Positions 1-8,678 of a stretch of DNA of 64,000 bases are shown here, one piece after another. The DNA is taken from positions 186,001 to 250,000 of the forward strand of contig JADJQF010000003.1 in assembly GCA_016712885.1 (NCBI GenBank), in the 5' to 3' direction. Source of the DNA: Candidatus Flexicrinis proximus. GTDB taxonomy: Bacteria; Chloroflexota; Anaerolineae; Aggregatilineales; Phototrophicaceae. Below the pieces are notes generated by a model. It saw only the letters and a program-made list of their open reading frames with translations. It searched no databases and had not been told where the DNA came from. Position numbers and translations under genes: made by a program. Every line of letters begins with the position of its first letter. The first letter of the stretch is position 1.

Positions 1-657
1 GCCGGCGGCAAGATTAAGCTCCTCAAAGACGGCCAGGTGCAGGTTCTGATCCGCAGTATGCCCGCCGAAGTCGCAACCCGCTTCAACGACGTCATCGCCG
101 ATCCCGCCGGTCGAGTATTCTGCGGCACCATGCCCACCGCCCAGCGCTCTGGCCGCCTCTATCGCCTCGATCATGACCTCACTGTGACGCAGGTCGTCGA
201 CGGTGTCGGCATCAGCAACGGCCTCGGCTTTTCCCCGGATCGGCGCACAATGTACTACACCGACAGTGATCCCGCCCGCACGATTTACGAATTCGATTAT
301 GATGAGATGACCGGCGCGCTTTCCAACCGCCGCATCTTCAAAAAGGTTGACGAAGGCGACGCGGTACCGGATGGCTTGACAGTCGACTCAGAAGGCTGCA
401 TTTGGTCTGCCCGCTGGGACGGCGGCTGTGTCGTCCGCTACTCCAGCGATGGCCGTGAGCTGATGCGACTGCCGATCCCTGGCGCGCTCAAGGTGTCGAG
501 TATGACCTTCGGCGGCGAGGACTACTCCGACCTGTACCTCACCACTGCCGGCGGTGACGACAGGGGCAGCAATGGCATAAACGCGGGGGCACTTTTCCGG
601 GTGCGGCTCGGTGTCCGCGGTGTTCCCGAGTATCGTTCGAGAATCAATGTACCCTGA
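1..657 (+). CDS. SMP-30/gluconolactonase-family protein, 5' partial
   Basis: C-terminal part of a six-bladed beta-propeller of the SMP-30/gluconolactonase/LRE family, which hydrolyses sugar lactones using a divalent metal. The frame is open from base 1, so the real start and the N-terminal metal-binding Glu lie outside the window. Visible family motifs are SNGLGFSPD with the metal-ligand Asn, then a VPDGLTVDSEG stretch supplying the Asp, and the late blade motif DLYLTTA. The stop is 10 bases before the GH44 gene on the same strand, so the two may form a sugar-utilisation operon. Lactonase activity is family knowledge; the natural substrate cannot be read from the sequence. Confidence 0.85.
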   Translation, partial: AGGKIKLLKDGQVQVLIRSMPAEVATRFNDVIADPAGRVFCGTMPTAQRSGRLYRLDHDLTVTQVVDGVGISNGLGFSPDRRTMYYTDSDPARTIYEFDYDEMTGALSNRRIFKKVDEGDAVPDGLTVDSEGCIWSARWDGGCVVRYSSDGRELMRLPIPGALKVSSMTFGGEDYSDLYLTTAGGDDRGSNGINAGALFRVRLGVRGVPEYRSRINVP

Positions 658-667
658 GGGAGGGATT

Positions 668-2332
668 ATGCGGCGCTTTGTGCGGTTTGCCGTTCTGACA
701 ATCGTGCTGGGCGCACTGGTCGCCCCCGTGGCTGGCGTGGCGGGGCCGGCGCTTTCGGTTGATCTCACTGCGCCCACCCATCCGATCAGCCCGTATATCT
801 ACGGGATGAATTTCGCTGGTGCAACCCTCGGCACCGAGCTGAATCTTCCGCTCAACCGTTGGGGCGGCAATGACACCAGCCGCTACGATTACACGATCGA
901 TACCTCGTCCAAAGGCATGGACTACTTCTTCTCTAATATCCCCTATCGGATTGAGGAAGGTGAGGAGACTCGCCCGCTTCCCGCCGAGTCTTCCGTAAAC
1001 CGTTATATCGAGCAGAACGCGGCATGGGGCGGGGATACCATCGTCACCGTGCCGATGATGGGCTGGATGCCCAAGGATGAGTCCTACGGCTGCAGCTTCC
1101 ACATTGATATCTACCCGGTCCAGGAAGAATTCGAGCCGTGGCGCGACAAGTGCGGCAACGGTAAGAACCCGGATGGCTCCTACATCGTCGGCAACGACCC
1201 CACCGATGCCAGCCGCGCCATCGACCAGACCTTCGTCTCCAACTGGGTGACTTACCTCGTCAACCGCTACGGCGGGGCGGGGGCGGGCGGTGTCAAGTTC
1301 TACAATCTCGACAATGAACCGATGCTCTGGTTTGACACCCATCGCGATGTGTTCCAGGGGACGCTCGGCTACGATGGGCTTCGCGACCGGACCTATCTGT
1401 ACGGCGCAGCTGTAAAGGCCGCTGACCCCAACGCCCTCACGCTCGGTCCCGCTGGCTACGGCTGGGAAGAATACTTCTACAGCGATCTCGACCGTGCGGT
1501 GGGCTGCTTCCAGGGGGATCCTTGTACCGACCATATTGCGCACGGTAGCGTGGGGCTGGCCGAATGGTATTTACAGCAGATGGCCGCCTACGAGACCAAC
1601 AACGGAGTCCGCATTCTCGATTATCTGGACGAGCACTTCTACCCGTTCTTTGTCGCGCTCAATAATGACGTTTCTGGCGGCATGCCGGCCCAGCGCCTGC
1701 GTGCCACCCGTTTTCTCTGGGACCCGACTTACAATCAGCAGCCCGACAACTGGTACGTCGGTGAGCCGATCCAGTTAATCCCCCGCATGAAGCAGTGGGT
1801 TGCCGACAATTACCCCGGCACAAAAACGGCCATCACCGAATATAACTTCGGCGCGTTGAACCACATCAACGGCGCGCTGACTCAGGCCGATGTCCTCGGC
1901 ATCTTCGGGCGCGAAGGCCTCGATCTCGCGACTCTCTGGTCGCCTCCAAACCTGAATCAGCCCGGCGCGTTCGCCTTCCGTATGTACCTGAACTACGACG
2001 GTGCCGGCAGTGACTTCGGTGACACCAGTGTTCAGGCTGTTAGCGGCGACCAGTCGCAGCTTGCCATCTACGCCGCCACGCGTTCATCTGACGGCGCGCT
2101 GACGCTGATTGTTGTCAACAAGACCGCCGTTGAACAATCGACCACCATTACCGTCACCGGCTTCGACGCGTCGCCGGCCGTCGAGGTCTGGCAGTACAGC
2201 AGTGCCAATCTCGCCGCCGTCGTGCAGCAGCCTGACACCCTGATCACCTCAGGCGTGATCAACCACGCCTTCCCGGCAGAATCCGTCACCATGCTCGTTG
2301 TCAGCCCTCCGCCGGCGTATCGACGGACCTGA
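668..2332 (+). CDS. Glycoside hydrolase family 44 endoglucanase-like enzyme, reading frame broken near the C-terminus
   Basis: Secreted glycosidase of family GH44 (cellulase/xyloglucanase type, retaining). The ATG at 668 follows a GAGGGAGGG ribosome site and begins a signal peptide (MRRF then a hydrophobic run ending near VAGP). Family signatures follow: LNRWGGNDTSRY and MDYFFSNIPY near the N-terminus, NLDNEPMLW with probable acid/base Glu217, and AITEYNFG with probable nucleophile Glu391. The frame ends after SPPPAYRRT, but the next codons in the neighbouring frame encode a beta-sandwich module, so the native protein was probably about 720 residues. Upstream is a lactonase-like gene. Confidence 0.88.
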   Translation: MRRFVRFAVLTIVLGALVAPVAGVAGPALSVDLTAPTHPISPYIYGMNFAGATLGTELNLPLNRWGGNDTSRYDYTIDTSSKGMDYFFSNIPYRIEEGEETRPLPAESSVNRYIEQNAAWGGDTIVTVPMMGWMPKDESYGCSFHIDIYPVQEEFEPWRDKCGNGKNPDGSYIVGNDPTDASRAIDQTFVSNWVTYLVNRYGGAGAGGVKFYNLDNEPMLWFDTHRDVFQGTLGYDGLRDRTYLYGAAVKAADPNALTLGPAGYGWEEYFYSDLDRAVGCFQGDPCTDHIAHGSVGLAEWYLQQMAAYETNNGVRILDYLDEHFYPFFVALNNDVSGGMPAQRLRATRFLWDPTYNQQPDNWYVGEPIQLIPRMKQWVADNYPGTKTAITEYNFGALNHINGALTQADVLGIFGREGLDLATLWSPPNLNQPGAFAFRMYLNYDGAGSDFGDTSVQAVSGDQSQLAIYAATRSSDGALTLIVVNKTAVEQSTTITVTGFDASPAVEVWQYSSANLAAVVQQPDTLITSGVINHAFPAESVTMLVVSPPPAYRRT

Positions 2333-2835
2333 TCGACAACGGCAGCTTCGAATCGTCGCTGACCAGTTGGACGGTCACCAACCCCACCCAGGACAAGGTC
2401 AAATGCGACTCCCTCGTCCCCGGTCGGTTGGCGCACACTGGAATCTGCGGGCTTCAGCTTACCGGCACCGCCGGGATCACGACCAAGGTCAAGCAGGTGT
2501 TGGCGACTATTGCCGGCGCGACCGGCGACTCCGCGGTAATCTCGGCTTGGGCCAAAGGCAAGAACCTCGCCGCCAACGTGCAGTTCAAGGCCACTCTGAA
2601 TACCACGGCTGGCACGCAGAACATCAAGTTTTCGCTTCCGCTCGGTACCTACGCCTTCACCTTAGTTGGTATGGGTGATACCTTGCTGGGCGATCTCGTC
2701 GGCGGCAAGCTCCAGATCATCGTCAAGCCGGGAAGCGGAAAAGTCTTTCTCGATGACGTTCAGCTAACCATCAATTCTGCCCGTGGCAGTGCGCTCCTTC
2801 CGCCGCCTGAGGTCCCTCAGGGTTGGCGGCAATGA
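2305..2835 (+). pseudogene. Displaced C-terminal carbohydrate-binding-like module of the GH44 enzyme
   Basis: Read in the frame one base before that of the GH44 domain, this stretch continues without a stop from STDLIDNGSFESSLTSW to GWRQ and looks like a CBM4/9-type jelly-roll: NGSFE start, SAWAKGKN strand and the closing FLDDVQL motif. No start codon or ribosome site is needed if it was once joined to the catalytic domain. One extra C in the CCC run near 2306-2308 would restore a single reading frame. It overlaps the start of the agmatine deiminase gene by a few bases, as in a compact operon. The module may bind polysaccharide; that role is inferred from the family. Confidence 0.7.
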
Positions 2836-3693
2836 CCTCTGAGTTGCTTTCCACTCCGCGGGCAGACGGTTTCTCCATGCCGGCGGAGTGGGCACATCAC
2901 GCGCAGACCTGGATGCTTTTCCCGGATCGCCCGGACAATTGGCGTGCTTCGGCGCGTCCGGCACAGGCCGCCTTCGCGCAGGTTGCTGCCGCCATCTCCC
3001 GCTTCGAACCGGTCACCGTCGGCGTGAATGCCCGTTCCCGGGCAGCGGCCTCCGAACTCTTGGCACCGCAGGTTCAGATTGTGACCATCGAGTCGGACGA
3101 CGCCTGGATGCGCGACACCGGACCCACTTTCGTGACTCGCCCGGATGGCGCCGTTCGCGCGGTGGACTGGCGCTTCAACGCCTGGGGCGGCCACCACGGC
3201 GGCTTGTACTCCTCGTGGGACAATGACGCCGCCGTCGCTTCGGCTGTCTGCGGGCTGCTCGGCATACCGCGTTATCGCGCGGACTTCGTGCTCGAAGGCG
3301 GCTCAATCCACGTTGACGGCCAGGGGACGCTCCTCACCACCCGCGAATGTCTGTTGAATCCCAACCGCAACCCGCATCTCTCGCAGGCCGAGATCGAAGC
3401 GCGCCTGCGTGATTATCTGGGGGTCTCCCACATCATCTGGCTTGATGCCGGAGTCTATCTGGATGAGACTGACGGTCACATCGACAATCTAGCCTGTTTC
3501 GTGCGTCCTGGCGAGGTGCTGCTGACCTGGACCGATGACGTCGATGATCCGCAGTACCCGATTTCGGCAGCCGCCTATGAATGTCTCACTGCGGCGGTTC
3601 TTTCCCGACCGTCAGATCGTAACCGTGCCCTCGCGTGAGATATTGCTGGGCGGCGGCTGCATCCACTGTATTACCCAACAGCAACCCGCCTAA
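2832..3693 (+). pseudogene. aguA: Agmatine deiminase (AguA) with internal deletion and frameshift
   Basis: Agmatine deiminase (agmatine to N-carbamoylputrescine) of the peptidylarginine deiminase fold. From ATG 2832 the protein shows SMPAEWAHHAQTWMLFP, DDAWMRDTGPTF, FVLEGGSIHVDG and the DETDGHIDN catalytic His/Asp region. It then stops at 3638. A different frame (about 3595-3693) carries the family's end: FFPDRQIVTVP, REILLGGGCIHCITQQQP and a stop; that end contains the catalytic Cys. Compared with the family's usual length of about 350-370 residues, roughly 75 residues between the two pieces are missing, so the open frame (269 residues) lacks the nucleophile and should be inactive. A collapsed assembly is the alternative. 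Confidence 0.82.
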
Positions 3694-3712
3694 CCCCTAC
3701 TGCGCGTCTTCA

Positions 3713-3852
3713 AGGTTCAACCCCAGACCCTGGCAGAACCTTCCACACCTTGCCTCACTTTGCGATAGGATAGCGCTCGCGCCGTCCAATTCTAGATGTG
3801 GGGTTAAGGGGCGCAAGTCCCTTGCGGAGGCGTGGAGACAGCGCCTCCACAC
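3713..3852 (+). repeat. Structured intergenic repeat, copy R1
   Basis: Member of the dispersed multi-hairpin family. It begins with the 5' module (GGTTCAACCCCAGACCCTGG), has a diverged middle, then the AAGGGGCGCAAGTCCCTTGC hairpin and the terminal hairpin GGAGACAGCGCCTCC. It fills most of the gap between the convergent aguA remnant and the double binding-protein gene. Confidence 0.75.
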
Positions 3853-3872
3853 CCATGCACATACTTTCTCCC

Positions 3873-6158
3873 CTAATCCGCCCGTTCGCACAAATCGGGG
3901 CAGCGCACATAGCGAGCCACCGGCGCGATCCCGAGTTGCTCCCCGATGCTGAGGATTTGCACGGCTTGTGTCAGCTCTCCGGTGCCGTACTCTGCTGGCT
4001 GGTATTCGCCTTGCGCTCCGTAAAACAGCGCGTCTTCGCTCAGGTAGTCTCGTAGTGCGGCCGGGGCTGGGCCAACCGCTTCCAGCGCCCGCCGCACCAG
4101 ATGCACCGCGTCGTAATACGCCGCCGTCTGCTCGATCGGCTGCTCATCGAACAGCGTGGTATAGTCCTGCGCGAACTCCCGCCCGGCCCAGTGGGTCGTG
4201 GTCGGCCACCAGCCCACCGGAATCAGCAAATCAATGTTCGGCGGCACCGGTATGTTGGTCGCGTCCAATAGTTCCGGGATCGCGTAGCCATACACGACCG
4301 TCCCCTGCCAGCCATGCGCCTCAAGCGCGTCCAGCAGCGAAATCAGTGACGACGGGATCGACCACACCAGAATCGCCTCTGCACCGCTCTCCGCGATCTG
4401 GTCGTAGAACACCGACAAATCCGGCTGCTCGGTGCCATGTTCCAGCGACAGCACCAGCTCGCCCTCTTCTGTGCTGCGAATCGCCTCGCGCACCGCTGAC
4501 TGGACGTTCAGCCCCCAATCGGTCCGCGCAACGATCAGCGCGATCGCCGTTTGCTCTCGCTCTTCGGTGACAAACGTCACGGCCGCGCGAGCGCGGGTCT
4601 GGTCGTTGCTGCGCCCTTGTTTCAAGTACTGCACCGTGTTCAGGCTTGCCGAGGTCAACCCCGTCGCCGTCGAGATCTGCGGGATGCCGCTGATATCTGC
4701 TGCCAGTGCCGTCGGCACCACCGCGCTGTTCGCGTCCGGCCCCAGGATAACGTTCGCGCCCTGAGCTAGTGCTTGTTGGAAGGCGGCCGGCGCCCTGGTC
4801 GGATCGGGCACGTTGTACGTCGTCAGCCGCAGCGCGTAGCGCACGTTTAGCGGCCCGATTACGCCGCCGGAGTCGTTGATTTCGCGTATCGCAAGCTCCA
4901 TCGCCTGCTGGGCGTGCCGTCCAGTCTCTGCGGTCATACCCGTCTGGTCGGCCAGCAGCGCAATCGTGAACAGTGCATCGCGCGCCGCGTCAGTCTCCGT
5001 CGTATCGCTGACAAACGTGTCGGGGCAGGTCAGGCATGCGCCGCTCACATATCGCGCGGCTTCCCACAACCTGTATCCGCTCTCCGGCACGACTTCCGTC
5101 TGGAACAGCAGTACATGGGTCGGCCGGCCGTTCACGTACTCGCCCTGCGCGCCCTCGAGGTTTGCGCCGCCGAGCGACGTGCGGGTCACGGTTTCCGTTC
5201 GCCGCAGCGAGTCGGCGACCAGCGCGATCATGTCGTAGTACGCGCCGCTCTCCGCGTCGGCAGCCTTGCCCGCACCCGCCATGACCGCGAGGAACTCACG
5301 CGTGGCGGAATTAGCCGCCTCCGGCCGCCATCCATGCGGGGTGTACAGGCCGCCGAACGCGTCCGGCTCCGGCGCTCCTCCCATGAATGTGTCGTCCACG
5401 CCCATATAGACGATCAGTCCGTCCCAACCCACCTCGTCCAGCGCCCGCAGAAGCGTCCGCCCAGGCGCATCGAGCGTCCAGATGAACGCCGCCCCGGCGC
5501 CGCTCTCACGTACTTCTCGCGCCACATCCTCGAAATCCGTCTCATCGGCCGCATGTACCGCTCTCAGTACGACTGTATCAGTGCCCACGATCCGCTCGAA
5601 GTCGTCCGCGCCGTCCTCAGCATCAACCGTGTCCGCGTTAAGCACCGCGATCGACTCAACACCGCGCTCGTCGGTCAGGTAGTCTGCTGCCGCGGCGATC
5701 TGCGCCTGCAAATCTGGCGTGAGCTTGAGCGCGCCGGCTGGATTCTCGTCGTCTAGCGCCGTGTACAGCACCGGGATCGGCAGGTTTGCCCTATCAAGCA
5801 GCGCGTCCTGTATGACACTCGACGTCGACGCCAGCACGGCCGCCGCGCCATCGTCCACGGCATCCTGATACGCTTCAAGCGCCTCGTCGCCGTCGGCTGC
5901 ACGCACCAGAATGACCTCGATTTCATAGGTCGTGCCGTCCGCAGCCTCGATCGAATCGGCTTCGCTGGCAAGTTCTGCCGCGGCAGCCTGTGCGGCCGAA
6001 TACGCAGCGTCGTCGAGCGTTCCGCGCGCCGCGCCCCCGCTGGCGGCGATGAACACGACTTCAACCAGTTCTGTGTCGGATTGAGCGGCGGCAGGCAAGC
6101 TGGACAGCAGCGCCAGCAGTAAAATGAGACGTTTCACAAAGGGCTCCATTCGCTGCAT
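3873..6158 (-). CDS. Fused double periplasmic binding protein (LivK/Peripla_BP_6 type)
   Basis: 761-residue exported protein with a signal peptide (VKRLILLLALLSSLPAAAQ) and two consecutive type-I periplasmic binding domains, about residues 30-370 and 385-755. The second has the ligand-binding architecture of branched-chain amino-acid receptors (MELAIREINDSGGV, VILGPDANSAVVPTALA, AAYYDAVHLVRRAL); the first is a diverged relative with the same tail (GAYYDMIALV, GANLEGAQGEYVNG). No lipobox is present, so it may be free or surface-held. Its ATG at 6158 overlaps the upstream permease stop (TAATG), so translation is probably coupled. What it senses, and why it is tied to a MacB-type exporter, is unknown. 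Confidence 0.8.
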   Translation of the reverse strand: MQRMEPFVKRLILLLALLSSLPAAAQSDTELVEVVFIAASGGAARGTLDDAAYSAAQAAAAELASEADSIEAADGTTYEIEVILVRAADGDEALEAYQDAVDDGAAAVLASTSSVIQDALLDRANLPIPVLYTALDDENPAGALKLTPDLQAQIAAAADYLTDERGVESIAVLNADTVDAEDGADDFERIVGTDTVVLRAVHAADETDFEDVAREVRESGAGAAFIWTLDAPGRTLLRALDEVGWDGLIVYMGVDDTFMGGAPEPDAFGGLYTPHGWRPEAANSATREFLAVMAGAGKAADAESGAYYDMIALVADSLRRTETVTRTSLGGANLEGAQGEYVNGRPTHVLLFQTEVVPESGYRLWEAARYVSGACLTCPDTFVSDTTETDAARDALFTIALLADQTGMTAETGRHAQQAMELAIREINDSGGVIGPLNVRYALRLTTYNVPDPTRAPAAFQQALAQGANVILGPDANSAVVPTALAADISGIPQISTATGLTSASLNTVQYLKQGRSNDQTRARAAVTFVTEEREQTAIALIVARTDWGLNVQSAVREAIRSTEEGELVLSLEHGTEQPDLSVFYDQIAESGAEAILVWSIPSSLISLLDALEAHGWQGTVVYGYAIPELLDATNIPVPPNIDLLIPVGWWPTTTHWAGREFAQDYTTLFDEQPIEQTAAYYDAVHLVRRALEAVGPAPAALRDYLSEDALFYGAQGEYQPAEYGTGELTQAVQILSIGEQLGIAPVARYVRCPDLCERAD

Positions 6159-7966
6159 TATTCGTATCGCAGGGCTTCGATAGGTTGCAGGCGGGCAGCG
6201 CGTCGCGCCGGATACACGCCAAAGAATATTCCCACAAACACGCTGAACCCGAGTCCGAGCAGAACTGAATCCGCCGTGATGCTCGCCGTCAGCACGCCGG
6301 ACGCGTTGATCAGTTGCGCCAGTCCTACCCCCAGCGTCACGCCCAGCGCGCCGCCAATTGTGCTCAGGACCGTCGTTTCGATCAGGAACTGCTGCATGAT
6401 ATGCGACCGCCTCGCGCCCAGCGCTTTACGCAGTCCGATCTCTCGCGTGCGCTCCGTGACCGAGACCAGGCTGATGTTCATAATCCCGATTCCGCCCACC
6501 AGCAGCGACACCCCCGCGATCGCGCCAAGCATCACGGTCAGAATGCCGGTGATTGTCGACGCGGCTTCAAGCAGCTGCTGCTGGTCGAAGATGATAAAAT
6601 CGTCCTCGTCGTCCAGCGCCAGGTCGTGAGTATCGCGCAGCACCCGTGTCATCAGGTCTTTCGCGCGGGGAATGTCCTCCGCCTCGGCGACCGACACGAT
6701 GATGCTCGTAACGGTATCGCGGTTGCTCGCCACCGCCCGCGCGTTGAACAGACTCCGGTAGCTGGTCGTCAGCGGCACGTAGATCTGCAGGTTCGGGTCT
6801 GCCCCGAATCCCCCGTCGCGGTGCTGCATCACGCCTATCACCGTCAGCCGCTGGCTGTTCACGCGGATCGTCCGCCCGACCGGGTTTAGCCGGCCAAATA
6901 GCTCCTCCGCCACCGCTTCGCCCACGATCGCCACCCGCGCGGCGGACTGGTACTCCAGCGCATCGAAAAACCGTCCCAGCTCGACGTTCAGGTTGCTGGT
7001 CTCGTCGTAATCGGCCGTCGTCCCGACCACCCGCGCCTGAACGCCTCCCAATTCGGTCTTCACCTGGGCCGCCGCGATATACTGCGGTACCACCGCCGAT
7101 AGTCCGCGCACGCCGTTTCGGATCGCGTTTGCGTCCTCCAGGACCAGCGCGTTTCCGCCGGTCGCCGGCAGTATTGTGACCAGATTCGTGCCGATGTTGT
7201 TGATCTGCTGGGTGATCGCCGCCTCAGCGCCTCGCCCCACCGATAGCAGCGACACCACCGCCATTACGCCGATGATGATCCCCAGCATCGTCAGTGCCGA
7301 CCGCAGCTTGTTCGCCCGCAGCGCGTCCAGCGCCACGCCGATGTTCTGGCCGACGCTCACCGATGCCGTGCCCTCGGCCATGTCACGTGCGGGTTCCGGA
7401 AGTAGCTCACGCGGAATCATCAGCACCGTGGCCGCCAGCGCGGCCCAGAACAGCGGCCGCATATACGGCACAACCGGCAGCAGCAGCGCTGCGCTGTTCA
7501 CCACGCCCAGCCAGTAGACGAAAAACATCCCAGCCATCAGCCCGCCGAACCGGATCAGCCAGTCCAACGTGCGCGACCACTTTGGGCGGGCCAGCGCCAC
7601 GATGCCACCTAGCGCAATCAGCACCCCGCCGACAGCTGCTGCATATCCGCCGTACACGGAAATCGGATTGAAGACCGCCGCGAACGCCACTTCAAGCTGC
7701 CTCAGCGTTTGCGCCGGCAGGCCGGCCTCCTGCCAGTACCGCCGCGCGCCGCCGCTGTTAGCCTCGGCCCGCGCTGTCTGTTCTCCGACCAATCGCGGAA
7801 TCTGGAAGTCGTCCGGGAGTTCGACGCCCAGCAGCCCTTCGGCCAAGGTTGCCGCGTAGCGGTCGCGGTCAAACCACGTCTGCGACAATACGCCGCCGAT
7901 CACCAGCGCCAGCCCGAGCAGGATTGCCGCGCTGAACCGCAGTCGTTCGAGTTGCAACAGGCGCAT
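6158..7966 (-). CDS. MacB/FtsX-type ABC transporter permease
   Basis: 602-residue permease of the MacB/LolCE (type VII) class. Unusually, about 200 N-terminal residues with three or four extra membrane segments precede the standard core. The core starts with NIGVALDALRANKLRSALTMLGIIIGV, followed by a MacB_PCD-like periplasmic domain (about residues 260-450) and three C-terminal helices with SVTERTREIGLRKALGARR, the FtsX hallmark that contacts the ATPase. The start at 7966 is set by a TGATG overlap with the ATPase gene; a longer upstream frame runs inside that gene and is rejected. It should work with the adaptor and ATPase upstream as a mechanotransmission or efflux pump. Confidence 0.9.
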   Translation of the reverse strand: MRLLQLERLRFSAAILLGLALVIGGVLSQTWFDRDRYAATLAEGLLGVELPDDFQIPRLVGEQTARAEANSGGARRYWQEAGLPAQTLRQLEVAFAAVFNPISVYGGYAAAVGGVLIALGGIVALARPKWSRTLDWLIRFGGLMAGMFFVYWLGVVNSAALLLPVVPYMRPLFWAALAATVLMIPRELLPEPARDMAEGTASVSVGQNIGVALDALRANKLRSALTMLGIIIGVMAVVSLLSVGRGAEAAITQQINNIGTNLVTILPATGGNALVLEDANAIRNGVRGLSAVVPQYIAAAQVKTELGGVQARVVGTTADYDETSNLNVELGRFFDALEYQSAARVAIVGEAVAEELFGRLNPVGRTIRVNSQRLTVIGVMQHRDGGFGADPNLQIYVPLTTSYRSLFNARAVASNRDTVTSIIVSVAEAEDIPRAKDLMTRVLRDTHDLALDDEDDFIIFDQQQLLEAASTITGILTVMLGAIAGVSLLVGGIGIMNISLVSVTERTREIGLRKALGARRSHIMQQFLIETTVLSTIGGALGVTLGVGLAQLINASGVLTASITADSVLLGLGFSVFVGIFFGVYPARRAARLQPIEALRYE

Positions 7967-8676
7967 CACAGGCGTGTCTCCGCCGTGGCAGCTGAGTCGA
8001 AATCGACCAGCCCGTCCTTGATCCGGATCACGCGCCGGCACCGTGCCGCCACTTCCGGCGCATGCGTGACGATGATCACGGTGATGCCGCGTTCCTCATG
8101 CAGCTTCTCGAACAGGGCAAGGATGTCCTCGCCGGTCTTGCTGTCCAGGTTCCCCGTCGGCTCGTCTGCCAGTATGATCGAAGGCGTGTTCACCAGCGCG
8201 CGTGCAATCGCCACCCGCTGCTGCTGTCCGCCTGAAAGCTCGGTCGGTCTGTGGGTCAGACGGTTTCCCAGGTCCACCATTTCCAGTGCAGCCTTCGCGG
8301 TTTCGCGCCGCTTCCTCGCGCCGATGCCTGAGTACACCAGCGGCAGCGCCACGTTATCCAGCGCCGTCGCGCGCGGCAGCAGGTTGAACTTCTGAAAGAC
8401 GAACCCGATCCGCCAGTTGCGGATTGCTGCCAATTGGTTTTCGTCCATCGCGCTGATCTCCGTGCCGCCGAGCGCATATGTGCCGCTGGTCGGCACGTCC
8501 AGCGCGCCCAGAATCGCCATCAGCGTCGACTTGCCGCTCCCGCTCGGCCCGGTAATCGCCACCATCTCGCCGCCATGGATCGTCAGTGAAATCCCTCGCA
8601 AGGCTTGGATCGTCTGATCGCCCATCTCGTAGACTTTGGTCAGGTCCCGCGTCTCAATGACTGGGTTCGTGCCCAT
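7966..8676 (-). CDS. MacB/LolD-type ABC transporter ATP-binding protein
   Basis: 236-residue ATPase subunit. Walker A GPSGSGKST, Q-loop FVFQKFNLLPR, signature LSGGQQQRVAIARAL, Walker B ILADEPTGNLD and the switch His in VIIVTHAPEVA are all intact, and the NLDSKTGEDI element is typical of the LolD/MacB family. ATG 8676 is preferred over the TTG at 8682 because a GGGAGG site lies about 9 bases upstream. It sits 2 bases after the adaptor stop and overlaps the permease start, so all three are co-translated. The substrate is not predictable. Confidence 0.93.
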   Translation of the reverse strand: MGTNPVIETRDLTKVYEMGDQTIQALRGISLTIHGGEMVAITGPSGSGKSTLMAILGALDVPTSGTYALGGTEISAMDENQLAAIRNWRIGFVFQKFNLLPRATALDNVALPLVYSGIGARKRRETAKAALEMVDLGNRLTHRPTELSGGQQQRVAIARALVNTPSIILADEPTGNLDSKTGEDILALFEKLHEERGITVIIVTHAPEVAARCRRVIRIKDGLVDFDSAATAETRL

Positions 8677-8678
8677 CG

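Noticed and set aside
644..1543. Open frame of 299 codons opposite the GH44 gene
   Set aside because: It lies opposite a gene with clear catalytic motifs, has no ribosome site or family motif, and is a by-product of high GC.
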